Assembly (NCBI GenBank): GCA_965243185.1
Contig: OZ251531.1
Coordinates: forward strand, 2,976,001-3,040,000
Length of the DNA stretch: 64,000 nucleotides
Direction of reading: 5' to 3'
DNA from: CBDBCU01 sp965243185
Lineage (GTDB): Bacteria > Chloroflexota > Dehalococcoidia > Lucifugimonadales > UBA3495
A model generated the notes under the pieces. The model saw only the letters and a list, made by a program, of their open reading frames with translations. It was not told the origin of the DNA and did not search any database. This document shows, in pieces, positions 52,542 to 61,704 of the stretch; the stretch's first letter is position 1, and each line of letters starts with the position of its first letter. Position numbers and translations under genes: made by a program.

Positions 52542-52874
52542 TCCGCCGCCCTCGTCCGAGGGGTAAAAGAGCGGCACTTGCCCCATTCCCCTAGTTGTAA
52601 TCACCGGTTACCCAGCGGGCGGCGGTGTTACCCTTTTGGTTGCGGTTTTAGACTTTTACCAATTTTGACCGGATTTTAGTTTACGCATTTTGCCGCCCTC
52701 TGGATTTAATGCGAACTATCCAGCCTTGGGGTGGCGGAAAAGGGCAAGAGTAAGGAAAATTCCAGCCCATTTTTGCCATTCGGCCGCTTGGTTACCCAGG
52801 GTTGGGTTACCTTGACGCTGAAAATTGGGGGTGCTAGATTTTCCCCAGCCAAGCCATTGCCGGAGACTTTGCCG
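52542..52874. other. Gene-free stretch with GGTTACC motifs
   Basis: No gene. (T)GGTTACCC-type motifs lie at 52606-52613, 52627-52633, 52790-52797 and 52805-52811, the last one touching the -35 of the meaB promoter. A weak hairpin (CCCTCG/CGAGGG) at 52551-52564 follows the CysRS gene. Confidence 0.5.
52812..52840 (+). promoter_or_regulatory. Promoter of the MeaB-like gene
   Basis: TTGACG, 17 bases, TAGATT; the preferred ATG is 35 bases downstream. Two GGTTACC motifs sit just upstream and could bind a regulator. Confidence 0.65.
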
Positions 52875-53870
52875 ATGGATGATGTGGAGCGGTTGTTGAG
52901 GGGAAACCAGCGCAGTCTTTCCCGCATAATGACTTTGCTGGAGGCGCGAGACCCGGCGGCGGCCGCGGTAATGCAGCAAATCGACCCCCATACCGGACGG
53001 GCCTACACCGTGGGCATCACCGGGCCGCCGGGGGTAGGCAAAAGCACCATTGTTGACCGCCTTACCGAACTGCTGCGGCAACAGGGCTACCGCGTCGGCA
53101 TTATCGCCGTTGACCCCAACAGCCCTTTCAGCGGCGGTGCCCTCTTGGGCGACCGTATTCGGATGCAGCGGCATTACCTCGACCCCGGAGTTTTCATCCG
53201 CAGTGTTTCCACCCGGGGCCAGTCCGGGGGATTGCCCCGCACCGTAAAAAGCCTGGTGCGACTGCTGGACGCCGCCGGCAAGGAGGTCATTCTGGTGGAA
53301 ACGGTGGGGGTGGGGCAGACCGAGTTGGGCATAATGGGCGTGGCCGATACGGTGCTGGTGGCTCTGGTTCCCGAATCCGGCGACTCGATCCAAACCCTGA
53401 AAGCCGGGGTAATGGAAATTGCCGATATTTTCCTGGTCAACAAGGCTGACCGGGAAGGGGCTAACCGAATGGCGGCGTCGGTTACCGCGATGCTGCAAAC
53501 GGCGGCCGAACCGGCCCAACGCGTCCCGCCGGTTCTGCTGACCCAAGCCGAGACCGGGCAAGGCATTGCCGAGCTGTGGGCGGCCATTGAGGAACACCGC
53601 CGGTTTATGGAAAGCCCGCCGCCGGGCGGAGCGACTGTATCGGAACTGGAAAGACGCCGCGGCGACCGCCGCCGCCGGGAGTTTCTGGAAGCGGTGCAGG
53701 AGGAACTGAACCGGCGGCTGAATGCCTTAATGGAGCAAGACCCGGTTTTAGCCCGGACTATGGCGGAAATCGCGGCTAGGGAACGGGAACCCTTTTCGGC
53801 GGCTTTGGAGTTTTTGCAAGGTTCTCCTTTGCTGAACTCGGTCGCAACCACGGATTGCCCGGTAGATTAA
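52875..53870 (+). CDS. meaB: MeaB/ArgK-type GTPase
   Basis: A 331-aa SIMIBI-class GTPase, a chaperone of adenosylcobalamin-dependent mutases such as methylmalonyl-CoA mutase. P-loop VGITGPPGVGKSTIVDRL, AVDPNSPFSGGALLGDRIRM, the switch segment VETVGVGQTE, and NKADREGANRM. ATG 52875 lies just downstream of the promoter; the longer frame from 52731 runs through promoter sequence. No mutase gene is visible in the window. Its presence implies one elsewhere in the genome. Confidence 0.9.
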   Translation: MDDVERLLRGNQRSLSRIMTLLEARDPAAAAVMQQIDPHTGRAYTVGITGPPGVGKSTIVDRLTELLRQQGYRVGIIAVDPNSPFSGGALLGDRIRMQRHYLDPGVFIRSVSTRGQSGGLPRTVKSLVRLLDAAGKEVILVETVGVGQTELGIMGVADTVLVALVPESGDSIQTLKAGVMEIADIFLVNKADREGANRMAASVTAMLQTAAEPAQRVPPVLLTQAETGQGIAELWAAIEEHRRFMESPPPGGATVSELERRRGDRRRREFLEAVQEELNRRLNALMEQDPVLARTMAEIAAREREPFSAALEFLQGSPLLNSVATTDCPVD

Positions 53871-53915
53871 CCCCGCGCCACTGCCGGACAACTTCAACTT
53901 GCCAAGGGGCTTGAT

Positions 53916-54560
53916 ATGTCGTATTTGGGCATTGACCTGCGAACCTCAACCAAGCATCCCAGCGCGGTGTCGGTTATTGACGACGCCGGCCGGTTGAGCT
54001 TTATCGGCTCCTTCCGGGAGGACGCGGAATTGTTCACTATGGTCATCCAGCATCAGCCAACCATCATTGCCGTTGGGACGCCGCTGGGCTTGCCGTCCGG
54101 CCTGTGCTGCCTGGAGTCGTCCTGCGCTTGCGTTCTGGCCGCGCCGCAGCACAAGGGACGGCTGGCCGAGGTGGAACTGTCCCGTATGGGCATCAGCTGC
54201 TTTTTCACCAACAAGGGGTCGATTATCCGCCGGCTGATTTACCGGGCTATCGGGCTGAAAGAGCAACTGGAGGCCCAGGGACACAATATGATTGAGGTTT
54301 ATCCCCACGCCACTAAAGTCATCCTGTTCGGGGACAGCGTGCCGCCCAAGAACAGCCCCAAGAGTCTGGCCTTTATGAAAGAGCGGTTGCCGGCGCTGAT
54401 GGACGGGTTGGACGGTTGTCTCGAAGGGTTGGACCGCAATGGCTGCGATGCCCTGATTAACGCCCATACCGCCCTGCTCCACGCCCGGGAAGCCACCGAT
54501 TTGCTGGGGACGCCCGAGGAGGGCTTCATATCCTTGCCCAAGTTGATACAGCTGAATTAG
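53916..54560 (+). CDS. DUF429 family protein
   Basis: A 214-aa protein resembling DUF429, a family with an RNase H-like fold: LGIDLRTSTKHPSAVSVIDD near the start (first Asp), then AVGTPLGLPSG and IEVYPHATKVILFG. It has a Cys cluster (CCLESSCAC). It starts 45 bases after meaB and may be cotranscribed. Function unknown; DUF429 members are predicted nucleases. Confidence 0.72.
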   Translation: MSYLGIDLRTSTKHPSAVSVIDDAGRLSFIGSFREDAELFTMVIQHQPTIIAVGTPLGLPSGLCCLESSCACVLAAPQHKGRLAEVELSRMGISCFFTNKGSIIRRLIYRAIGLKEQLEAQGHNMIEVYPHATKVILFGDSVPPKNSPKSLAFMKERLPALMDGLDGCLEGLDRNGCDALINAHTALLHAREATDLLGTPEEGFISLPKLIQLN

Positions 54561-54593
54561 TCCGGCAAAGCCTCGGTTTCCTGCGAAAAGAAA

Positions 54594-54623
54594 GGGCAAC
54601 CCTTGGGGGTTGCCCGGTTTTTT
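54594..54623 (+). terminator. Rho-independent terminator
   Basis: GGGCAACCC / GGGTTGCCC with a TTGG loop, then GG and a six-T run. Ends the meaB-DUF429 transcript. Confidence 0.93.
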
Positions 54624-54657
54624 GGCGGTAGGGCGGCAGACCCCTGCCGCCCCGGTT

Positions 54658-55536
54658 TCAGTTCCCTTCCCGGTTGCCGCCGTTAGGCGGCGCGCCGCCG
54701 CCCATTCCCAGGAAAGGCGACAGCATCGAAGTGAACTCCATCGGAAAGATGAACTTGGTCGACGGACTGGAGCCTAACGCCTTGAGGGTGTCAAAATACT
54801 GGAGACTCATGGTCTTGGTGTCGACGGTGTTGGCTACATTGTAGATATGCTCCAAGGCGGTGCTGAAGCCTTGGGCGCGCAGGATAGCGGCCTGCTGGTC
54901 GCCCTCGGCTTTGAGGATTTCCGACTGGCGTTCCCCCTCGGCTTGCAGGATAGCCGACTGCTTTTCCCCCTCGGCCCGGTTGATCTGGGCTTGCCGCTGC
55001 CCCTCGGACTCGGTGATTTCGGCGGTTTTGATGGCGGCGGCGGACTTTTCCCGCTCCATGGCCTGCTTGACCCCGGGCGGTGGGTCAATTTCGTTGATGG
55101 CGACATTCCGCACTTTGACGCCCCAACGCCCGGTGTTTTCGTCCAGGGTCAACTGCAACTGACCCTGAATTTTTTCCCGCTCCGCCAAGGCATCGGCTAG
55201 GGTGATGTTGCCGATGATGGAGCGCAGTTCGGCCACGGCCAGGTTGATGACCGCCGCCTCGACATTCGCCACATCCAGCACCGCCCGGCGGGGGCTGTCG
55301 CCATCGGGCAGCACCTGGTAGTAGATGACGAAGTCCATATCCACCACCACGTTGTCGGTGGTGATGTATTTCTGGGTCGGCACCCGCTGGGTGATTTCGA
55401 AAACCGGCACCTTGGTGCCGGAGTAGATAACGGGCATCAGGAAATGGAATCCCGGATCCATCACTTTGACATAGCGGCCAAAGCGCTGCACCACCATCCG
55501 CTCCTGCTGCTGCACGATGACAATTCCCGTTGCCAT
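54658..55536 (-). CDS. SPFH/band-7 protein (slipin/stomatin-like)
   Basis: A 292-aa SPFH protein: VIVQQQERMVVQRFGRYVKV, DPGFHFLMPVI, NVVVDMDFVIYYQV, AVAELRSIIGNITLADALAEREKI, then a long Glu/Gln/Ala coiled coil (EGQRQAQINRAEGEKQSAIL). The ATG at 55536 has a GGGAGG site. Unlike most slipins it starts without an N-terminal transmembrane helix. It forms a pair with the NfeD-like protease gene, the usual arrangement for these families in membrane quality control. Confidence 0.9.
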   Translation of the reverse strand: MATGIVIVQQQERMVVQRFGRYVKVMDPGFHFLMPVIYSGTKVPVFEITQRVPTQKYITTDNVVVDMDFVIYYQVLPDGDSPRRAVLDVANVEAAVINLAVAELRSIIGNITLADALAEREKIQGQLQLTLDENTGRWGVKVRNVAINEIDPPPGVKQAMEREKSAAAIKTAEITESEGQRQAQINRAEGEKQSAILQAEGERQSEILKAEGDQQAAILRAQGFSTALEHIYNVANTVDTKTMSLQYFDTLKALGSSPSTKFIFPMEFTSMLSPFLGMGGGAPPNGGNREGN

Positions 55537-55614
55537 TCTTTCCCTCCCGGATCGGTTGATTTACGGATTGGATTTTACACTATCCGGCGCCGGTTGCCGG
55601 ATGGCGCGGCTTAT

Positions 55615-56997
55615 TCATTCCGTTTCCCGCAGGGGGATGACCGTCAAAACCAGGTCATCGGCTTCGATAACTACCACCCGGTCGCCCGCAGGTATCACGG
55701 TATCATCATCGGTTACGGCTGTCCAGTTGCCATCCTCCAGTCGCACCACGCCCCGGGGAGCCAGTTCCATAATTACCGTGCCAACCTGCCCGACCAAATG
55801 GGGGCGGTGGGAATGCCGCGTTTCCCGTCGGGACTGGCGGATTTGCCAGAGGATAAAGAACAGGCCGGCCCCAGCCACTACTGCCACGCCGCCAATCAGC
55901 CAAGGGTTGACGCCAAGGGCCGGCAGGGTGGGTGATGGGTCGCCAAAGCGGGCAAAGAGCAGAAACCCGCCCAAGACCAGGCTAATTATTGACCCGACGC
56001 CCAGGATACCGAAACCGACTACTTGCGTTTCAATAATTGCCAGCGCGATAGCCAAGATAATCAGAGCCACGCCGGCCCAGTTGGCAGGCAGGTTGCCCAA
56101 GGCGACGAAAGCCAGAATCAGCAGGATGCCGCCGACTACTCCCGGCACAATCATTCCCGGGTTGAACAGTTCAATGACAATGCCCAAGCCGCCGATGGTC
56201 AGCAGCAGAAAAGCGATGTCCGGGTTGGCGATGAACTCGAGAAAATACTCCAGCAGGTTCTTGTCGAGGTTTTGCACCGTCAAGCCGGCGGTGTCCAGCG
56301 TCCAAGGGCGGCCGCTGACGGTTACTTCCCGTCCATCCAGTTGCGCCAGCAGGTCATCTAGGTCGGCGGCGATAAAGTCGGCGATGTTCATTTCGACGGC
56401 TTCCGTGGCGGTATAAGATGCGGCTTGACGCACCGTGGCTTCCAGTTTGTCAGCGTTGCGGCCGCGCTCCGCGGCAATGCTTCGCATCAAAGCGGCCGCG
56501 TCATTGGTAACTTTGTCAGCCAGGGTTTCGCCCAAGTCCTCGCCGCCGGCGCCCACCGGCGTGGCCGCGCCAAGGTTAGTGCCGGGAGCCATTGCTGCGA
56601 TATGGGCGGCGGCGGTAATAAAGGCCCCGGCGGACCCGGCTTGCGCGCCCTGCGGCGTTACATAGACCACTACCGGCTGTTCCGCCGCCAAGAGTAGCGT
56701 TACAATTTCCCGGGTGGAACTGCCCAAGCCGCCGGGGGTATCCAGTTGGATGATGAGCAAGGGGGCGTCCCGGTCGGCGGCCTGCTGCAAGGCCCGGGCA
56801 ATGTAGCGTTCCTTGACCGGGTTGATAACCCCGTCCACTGCGATGGTCAAAGCGGCCGGCCGGCTGCCTTGAGCCAGCGCGGAGCCGGCCAAGCCCAACA
56901 GCAGCATCAATCCGAATACTGCGGTCAAGGTTAGCCGTATTGCCCCGCCGCCCCGGGTTGCCCGCAATTCTCTTTTGCCGGTTGTTGTCGCCATCAT
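55615..56997 (-). CDS. NfeD-like membrane-bound serine protease
   Basis: A 460-aa protein: N-terminal signal/anchor (LTLTAVFGLMLLLGLAGS), a ClpP-like protease domain with the catalytic Ser in AQAGSAGAFITAA and Lys in DLGETLADKVTNDAAAL, four or more transmembrane helices (FLLLTIGGLGIVIELF onward) and a C-terminal OB-fold NfeD domain (LVGQVGTVIMELAPRGVV). NfeD proteases cleave the C-termini of SPFH partners; the partner is the next gene. TTGACA on the minus strand at 57027-57032 may be its -35. Confidence 0.92.
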   Translation of the reverse strand: MMATTTGKRELRATRGGGAIRLTLTAVFGLMLLLGLAGSALAQGSRPAALTIAVDGVINPVKERYIARALQQAADRDAPLLIIQLDTPGGLGSSTREIVTLLLAAEQPVVVYVTPQGAQAGSAGAFITAAAHIAAMAPGTNLGAATPVGAGGEDLGETLADKVTNDAAALMRSIAAERGRNADKLEATVRQAASYTATEAVEMNIADFIAADLDDLLAQLDGREVTVSGRPWTLDTAGLTVQNLDKNLLEYFLEFIANPDIAFLLLTIGGLGIVIELFNPGMIVPGVVGGILLILAFVALGNLPANWAGVALIILAIALAIIETQVVGFGILGVGSIISLVLGGFLLFARFGDPSPTLPALGVNPWLIGGVAVVAGAGLFFILWQIRQSRRETRHSHRPHLVGQVGTVIMELAPRGVVRLEDGNWTAVTDDDTVIPAGDRVVVIEADDLVLTVIPLRETE

Positions 56998-57054
56998 TCA
57001 ACTATCATCCTTTGTTGCCTTTATTATGTCAAACTTGGCGGCGGCGCGCCCGGT

Positions 57055-57083
57055 TTGACGGCGTAACCGGCTGAATCTACAAT
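57055..57083 (+). promoter_or_regulatory. Promoter of the enoyl-CoA hydratase-like gene
   Basis: TTGACG, 17 bases, TACAAT, 58 bases before the ATG. Confidence 0.65.
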
Positions 57084-57141
57084 AGGCGCAACCAGTCTTG
57101 ACTACAGCCGGCAAACCCGGCGTATCCCGGAGGAGGATGCA

Positions 57142-57912
57142 ATGGCTTACGATTTTATCTTGGTGGAGAAAGAGGACGGGGTGGCGATTTTGACGCTGAA
57201 CCGCCCGGAGAAGCTGAATGCGATGAACCGCCAACTGAACCTGGAGTTGCAGGATGCGGTGCGGGCAATGAACGCCGACGACGAAGTGGGCTGCATTGTC
57301 ATCACCGGGGCGGGGGAGAAAGCCTTTTCCGCCGGCGGGGACATCCACGAGCAGCGGGAACGGGATCAGGAAACGGACCAGGAGTCCCGGCGGGAGCAGG
57401 ATGAACGCCGCTCCCGGGGGACTTACGAAATCAGCGCGTCCCTGAAGCCGGTTATCGGGATGATGAACGGGTTGGCTTACGGCGGCGCGGCGGTGCTGTC
57501 CTCGTCCCTGGACATCCGTATCGGCTGCGAGCGCAGCAGTTTCCGCTTTCTGGCGGCGGCTTACGGGCGGATTAACTCGACTTGGACGCTGCCTAATCAG
57601 GTAGGTTGGCCCATTGCCAAGGAACTGCTGTTCACCGGCCGGGTGGTGGAGGCCGCGGAAGCCCACCGCATCGGACTGCTGAACCACCTGGTGCCGGCGG
57701 CGGAGCTGCGGGACAAGACTATGGAAGTAGGCCGGGCCATTGCCAAGAACCGGCGGGAGTCGGTGATGGGCATTAAGGAGTTGCTGCTGCTGCACCAGGG
57801 CTGCAACCTGGAACAGCAGTGGGCCAACGAGCGGGATTTTACTACCCACCGGGTTCGGGGCTACAACGCGGAACAGGCGTTCCCGGAGTTTATTGCGCGG
57901 AAGGGGCGGTAG
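57142..57912 (+). CDS. Enoyl-CoA hydratase/isomerase family protein
   Basis: A 256-aa crotonase-fold protein. Oxyanion-hole parts are present (EKAFSAGGDIHEQ and MNGLAYGGAAVL). The two catalytic glutamates of hydratases are replaced: Glu144 aligns with Val in GGAAVL and Glu164 with Ala in FRFLAAAYG. A charged insertion (RERDQETDQESRREQDERRS) lies in the region of the mobile loop. It may be an isomerase, thioesterase-like or other crotonase rather than a hydratase. RBS GGAGGAGG precedes the ATG. Confidence 0.85.
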   Translation: MAYDFILVEKEDGVAILTLNRPEKLNAMNRQLNLELQDAVRAMNADDEVGCIVITGAGEKAFSAGGDIHEQRERDQETDQESRREQDERRSRGTYEISASLKPVIGMMNGLAYGGAAVLSSSLDIRIGCERSSFRFLAAAYGRINSTWTLPNQVGWPIAKELLFTGRVVEAAEAHRIGLLNHLVPAAELRDKTMEVGRAIAKNRRESVMGIKELLLLHQGCNLEQQWANERDFTTHRVRGYNAEQAFPEFIARKGR

Positions 57913-57920
57913 GGTGTATT

Positions 57921-57948
57921 TCTGAGTCCCTGGTAAAAGGGACTCAGA
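57921..57948. repeat. Perfect hairpin after the crotonase gene
   Basis: TCTGAGTCCC / GGGACTCAGA arms (10 bases) with an 8-base loop. No T-run. It separates the crotonase gene from the next gene and may be a processing or attenuation structure. Confidence 0.5.
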
Positions 57949-57977
57949 AACCATTACCATTTGAGAGGTGAAACGGT

Positions 57978-58490
57978 TTGATTGAAAGGGCCTTGTTTAT
58001 CAACGGAATCTACCGCTCGGTCTTGGAGGAAATCTTGGAAACCCAATCCGAGTTTCCTGATTACACCCTGTTCCTGCAACCGTACAGTGGAGACACTATA
58101 CGGATGCTCCAGGAGGGTGTCCCCACTCCCGAGGTGCCGGTTACCCTCTACGCTTCGACCACAGACGACCTGTCGAACATCTCCTACGTCGCTGAGATTG
58201 TCGGCTGGGAGGACAAGACGGACATTAGTCCGTCGCGGCGTCAGGAAGTCGAAGATGTGATCCAGATGCGTCAGCCTGGGGAGAAAGTTGGCCTTGATGA
58301 GCCGGCCGGTCTCTACAACGCTTCGAAGAGGGCCGGGCGGCCCAGCAAGAATCTGTTGCATATCCGCCGAATGGTTAAGTTGGATGCCCCCTTCAGCGTT
58401 GGGCAACTGATAAAAACCAGCAATAACGAGCCTTACTCCACGAATCGGACAACGCCCGAGAGTTGGGCTGAAGTCCACAAGCTGGTTTAA
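57978..58490 (+). CDS. Hypothetical protein, possibly EVE/PUA-like
   Basis: A 170-aa product from a TTG at 57978 with a GAGAGGTG site. The segment EVPVTLYASTTDDLSNISYV followed by AEIVGWEDK resembles the ligand-binding core of EVE/PUA-type domains. The C-terminus ends in a polar tail. I cannot name the family. It follows the crotonase gene after a hairpin. It ends at a bidirectional terminator. Confidence 0.6.
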   Translation: MIERALFINGIYRSVLEEILETQSEFPDYTLFLQPYSGDTIRMLQEGVPTPEVPVTLYASTTDDLSNISYVAEIVGWEDKTDISPSRRQEVEDVIQMRQPGEKVGLDEPAGLYNASKRAGRPSKNLLHIRRMVKLDAPFSVGQLIKTSNNEPYSTNRTTPESWAEVHKLV

Positions 58491-58514
58491 TGCCGGGGGA
58501 TAGCGGTAAAGGTT

Positions 58515-58541
58515 GGGGCGGGATTCAGTCCCGCCCCTTTT
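58515..58541. terminator. Terminator between convergent genes
   Basis: GGGGCGGGA / TCCCGCCCC with a TTCAG loop and a TTTT run on the plus strand. It lies between the 170-aa gene and hisB and probably serves both. Confidence 0.85.
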
Positions 58542-58568
58542 CCTTACCCGGAATGGGCTGATGCCGGG

Positions 58569-59186
58569 TTACCCGTCCAGGGTGCCTTTGGTGCTGGGGA
58601 TTTGGTTCGGGGCGCGAGGGTCGGGTGCAACGGCGTCCCGAAGGGCGCGGGCCAAGGCTTTGCACAGGGCTTCGGCTTTGTGGTGGGGGCTGCTGCCGGC
58701 AAGCACCTTGGCGTGCAGGTTGATTTTGGCTTCGAGGGCAAAGGACTCGAGGAAGTGGCGTACCAGGTCGCCGGACAGGGTTTCCACCATAGTATCGTCA
58801 AGGGTAGTTTCCACTACGGCGTAGCCGCGGCCGCTCCAGTCCAACGCCACCATTACCAGGGTTTCGTCGAGGGGAACGATGGCGTGGCCCATCCGGCGGA
58901 TGCCGCGCACTTCGCCCAAAGCCTGGTGAAAGGCCCGGCCGAGCAGGATGGCTACATCCTCGACCAGATGATGCCAGCCGACATGAGTATCCCCTTGGGC
59001 TTCCAGGGCCAGGTCAAAGAGACCGTGGCGGGCAATCTGGCTGACCATGTGGTCCAGAAAGCCGTTGCCGGTGTTGACTTGGTATTGGCCTTGTCCGTCC
59101 AGGTTGACCGACAAGGTGATGGCAGTTTCAGCGGTTTCCCGGCGCAGGGATGCCTGCCGGGGCGCGGCGATAGGGTCTTGGGCCAT
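58569..59186 (-). CDS. hisB: Imidazoleglycerol-phosphate dehydratase
   Basis: HisB dehydrates imidazoleglycerol phosphate in histidine synthesis. The 205-aa product has NTGNGFLDHMVSQIARHG with the metal His, GDTHVGWHHLVEDVAILLG, and SGDLVRHFLESFA. It is the monofunctional IGPD. The usual ESF..HHTVEA-type second metal site is present as SPHHKAEA. It is the last gene of the his operon before the terminator. Confidence 0.96.
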   Translation of the reverse strand: MAQDPIAAPRQASLRRETAETAITLSVNLDGQGQYQVNTGNGFLDHMVSQIARHGLFDLALEAQGDTHVGWHHLVEDVAILLGRAFHQALGEVRGIRRMGHAIVPLDETLVMVALDWSGRGYAVVETTLDDTMVETLSGDLVRHFLESFALEAKINLHAKVLAGSSPHHKAEALCKALARALRDAVAPDPRAPNQIPSTKGTLDG

Positions 59187-59197
59187 AGAGTTACCCT

Positions 59198-60292
59198 TTA
59201 CTCCCCAATAATCAGTTCAGACAGGGCGGCCACTACCGCGTCGGTTTCGGCCGGCAGGCCCACGCTGGCCCGCACATAGTCTTGCAGTTGGGGCGAGTTG
59301 AAGTAGCGCAGGAAAATGCCGCGCTGACACAATCCCTCGAAAATCTGCTCCCCCCGGCCGGCCGGCAGTTGGCACAGGATAAAGTTGGCTTGGGTCGGCC
59401 AAGGCGTCAAGCCGGGAATGGCTTGCAGCAAGCCCATCATCCGCTCCCGCTCAACAATGATGGACTGGACTCTTTCCAGCAGGGTAGCCCGGTCTTGCAG
59501 GGAAGCCAAGAGCGCAATTTCGGCGGCCAAGTTGACATTGTAGGGGGATTTCATCCCCATCATCGTTAAAGCCAAGTCGGGGTGCATCACCCCCAAGCCA
59601 ATCCGCAGCCCGGCCAAGCCAGCCCATTTGCTGAAAGTTCGCAATACTATCAGGTTGGGGTATTCGCCCAGCAACGGCAGGGCGGTTTTACCGCAGAACT
59701 CGTAGTAGGTTTCATCCACTACTACCACTTTGCCGGTGGCGAGCAGGGCGCGGATTTCCGCTTCGGCGGCAATGTTGCCGGTCGGGTTGTTGGGGGAAGC
59801 CAGAAAGATGGCTTTGGTGCGGTCATCAGCGGCGGCCAGTATGCCCGGGACATCAATGTCAAAGTTGCGGTTGCGGGGGACGGCGCGGACTTCGCCGCCG
59901 CAGACTTCGGCGGAAAACGCGTACATTCCAAAGGTGGGAGTGGGGATGATGATGTTTTCCCCCGGGCCGAGGAACATCCGCAGAATCATATCAATGAGTT
60001 CGTCGCTGCCATTGCCGGCGACGATGCGCTCCGGGGCGGCGGCGAGGTAATCGGCCAAGGCGGCGCGCAGCTGCCGTTGGTCGGGGTCGGGATAGTGGTT
60101 ATAATGCCGGAAACTGCCCAGGGCTTCCACTACCCGGGGCGACGGGCCGAAAGGGTTTTCGTTGCCGTTGAGCCGGATGACCTGTTCCGGGGGGATGCCG
60201 GCCCGTTGCGCCATTACTTCCATCGGGTCGACGCCGTCGTAGGTTTTCATCCGGCGGATGTGGGGCAGGAGCAGGTCTTTAACTTCGGTCAT
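59198..60292 (-). CDS. hisC: Histidinol-phosphate aminotransferase
   Basis: HisC makes histidinol phosphate from imidazole-acetol phosphate. The 364-aa product has RLNGNENPFGPSP, ASPNNPTGN, and the PLP Lys in RTFSKWAGLAGLRIG. It lies 11 bases before hisB in the operon. ATG 60292 begins 21 residues before the conserved VDPMEVMA segment. Confidence 0.95.
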   Translation of the reverse strand: MTEVKDLLLPHIRRMKTYDGVDPMEVMAQRAGIPPEQVIRLNGNENPFGPSPRVVEALGSFRHYNHYPDPDQRQLRAALADYLAAAPERIVAGNGSDELIDMILRMFLGPGENIIIPTPTFGMYAFSAEVCGGEVRAVPRNRNFDIDVPGILAAADDRTKAIFLASPNNPTGNIAAEAEIRALLATGKVVVVDETYYEFCGKTALPLLGEYPNLIVLRTFSKWAGLAGLRIGLGVMHPDLALTMMGMKSPYNVNLAAEIALLASLQDRATLLERVQSIIVERERMMGLLQAIPGLTPWPTQANFILCQLPAGRGEQIFEGLCQRGIFLRYFNSPQLQDYVRASVGLPAETDAVVAALSELIIGE

Positions 60293-60360
60293 TTTTTAAC
60301 TCTAGCCGGCAGCGGCCGGATGTAGCTGATAGGCCGATAGAGGGTTGCTCGGCCGCCAAG

Positions 60361-61704
60361 TTATTCGGTCTTATCGAGGGTTGCCAAGCGGGTAGCGATG
60401 GCGGCGGCGTGGCCGGTCAGTCCTTCGGCGTGGGCAATGTGGATGGCGGCGGCGCCCAAGTCCCGGAAGGTTTCGGGGCTCAAGCCGACTACCGGCATAG
60501 TCCGCATAAAGTGGTGGACGCTGAGGGCGGAATTGAAACGGGCGGTGCCGCCGGTAGGCATTACATGGCTGGGGCCGGCAATGTAATCGCCCATCACTTC
60601 CGGGGAAAATTCGCCCAGGAAAAGGCCGCCGGCGTTTTTGACTTGCCCGGCCCAAGCCCAAGGGTCGGCTACCATCATACACAAATGCTCCGGGGCAATG
60701 CGGTTAGCCAATTCTACGGCTTCGTCGAGGGTATCGACCAGCACAATGCGCCCCTGCCGTTCCAAGGCATTGCGGGCCAAGTCGCCGCGTTCCAGAGTGG
60801 ACAGCCGCCGCTCGAGTTCAGATTCGACCCGCTCGACCAGTTGTTTGGAATTGGTTACGAGAATGGCGGTGGACAAAGGGTCATGCTCGGCTTGGGCAAT
60901 CAAGTCGGCGGCGCAAAAGTCGGCGTGGGCAGTGTCGTCAGCAATAACGATGGTTTCGGTGGGGCCAAAGATTCCGTCGATGTCCACCTGGCCCTGGACG
61001 AGCTTTTTGGCGTAGGCGACAAAGATGTTGCCGGGGCCGCAAATCTTGTCCACTTTGGCGATGGATTGGGTGCCGTAGGCCATAGCGGCGATGGCCGGCA
61101 CGCCGCCGATTTGATACACGGCATCGACGCCGGCGATTTGGGCGGCGGCCATTACCGCCGGGTTCAGCGGCTCAGTACCGCGCCGGGGGGTGGTCAGGAT
61201 GATTTCCTTGACGCCGGCAACCCGGGCGGGGATGGCAGTCATCAGCACGGTGGAGGGATAGGCGGCGGTGCCGCCGGGGACGTACAAGCCGACCCGCTCC
61301 AGCGGGCGCACCATTTCGCCCAAGCCTTGGGCCAAGTCAACCCAATGGCGGGGCAAGGTGGACTGGTGAAAGTCGGCAATGCGGCGGGCGGCCAGTTGCA
61401 GGGCGGACTCCAGTTCCGGGGAGATGGCGGCGCAGGCTTGGGCCAGTTCGGCGTCAGCTACCCGAAACTCGGTTAATTCGACGCCGTCGAGGAGTTGGGC
61501 GTAGCGGCGGAGGGCGGCGTCGCCTTCGTGGCGTACCTCCCGCAACATCGTTACTACGGATTGCTCCGGGGTTACCGCGGGGCCAAAGACCTGGCGCGTC
61601 CGTTCCGCTACGGATTCGGGCAAGGAATCCAGGTCGAGCGGGTCGATGCGGGTCAGGACATCCGTAGCGGCGGCCAAGCCGTGGACCAGATTAAGTTTCA
61701 CCAA
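60361..61704 (-). CDS. hisD: Histidinol dehydrogenase
   Basis: HisD oxidises histidinol to histidine with zinc and NAD. The 447-aa product has ARVAGVKEIILTTPRRG, KICGPGNIFVAYAKKLV, GPTETIVIADDTAHADFCAADLIAQAEHDPLS, and ISPEHLCMMV-like IAPEHLCMM. The ATG at 61704 overlaps the 3' end of the phospholipase-C-like gene by 14 bases. Confidence 0.96.
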   Translation of the reverse strand: MVKLNLVHGLAAATDVLTRIDPLDLDSLPESVAERTRQVFGPAVTPEQSVVTMLREVRHEGDAALRRYAQLLDGVELTEFRVADAELAQACAAISPELESALQLAARRIADFHQSTLPRHWVDLAQGLGEMVRPLERVGLYVPGGTAAYPSTVLMTAIPARVAGVKEIILTTPRRGTEPLNPAVMAAAQIAGVDAVYQIGGVPAIAAMAYGTQSIAKVDKICGPGNIFVAYAKKLVQGQVDIDGIFGPTETIVIADDTAHADFCAADLIAQAEHDPLSTAILVTNSKQLVERVESELERRLSTLERGDLARNALERQGRIVLVDTLDEAVELANRIAPEHLCMMVADPWAWAGQVKNAGGLFLGEFSPEVMGDYIAGPSHVMPTGGTARFNSALSVHHFMRTMPVVGLSPETFRDLGAAAIHIAHAEGLTGHAAAIATRLATLDKTE

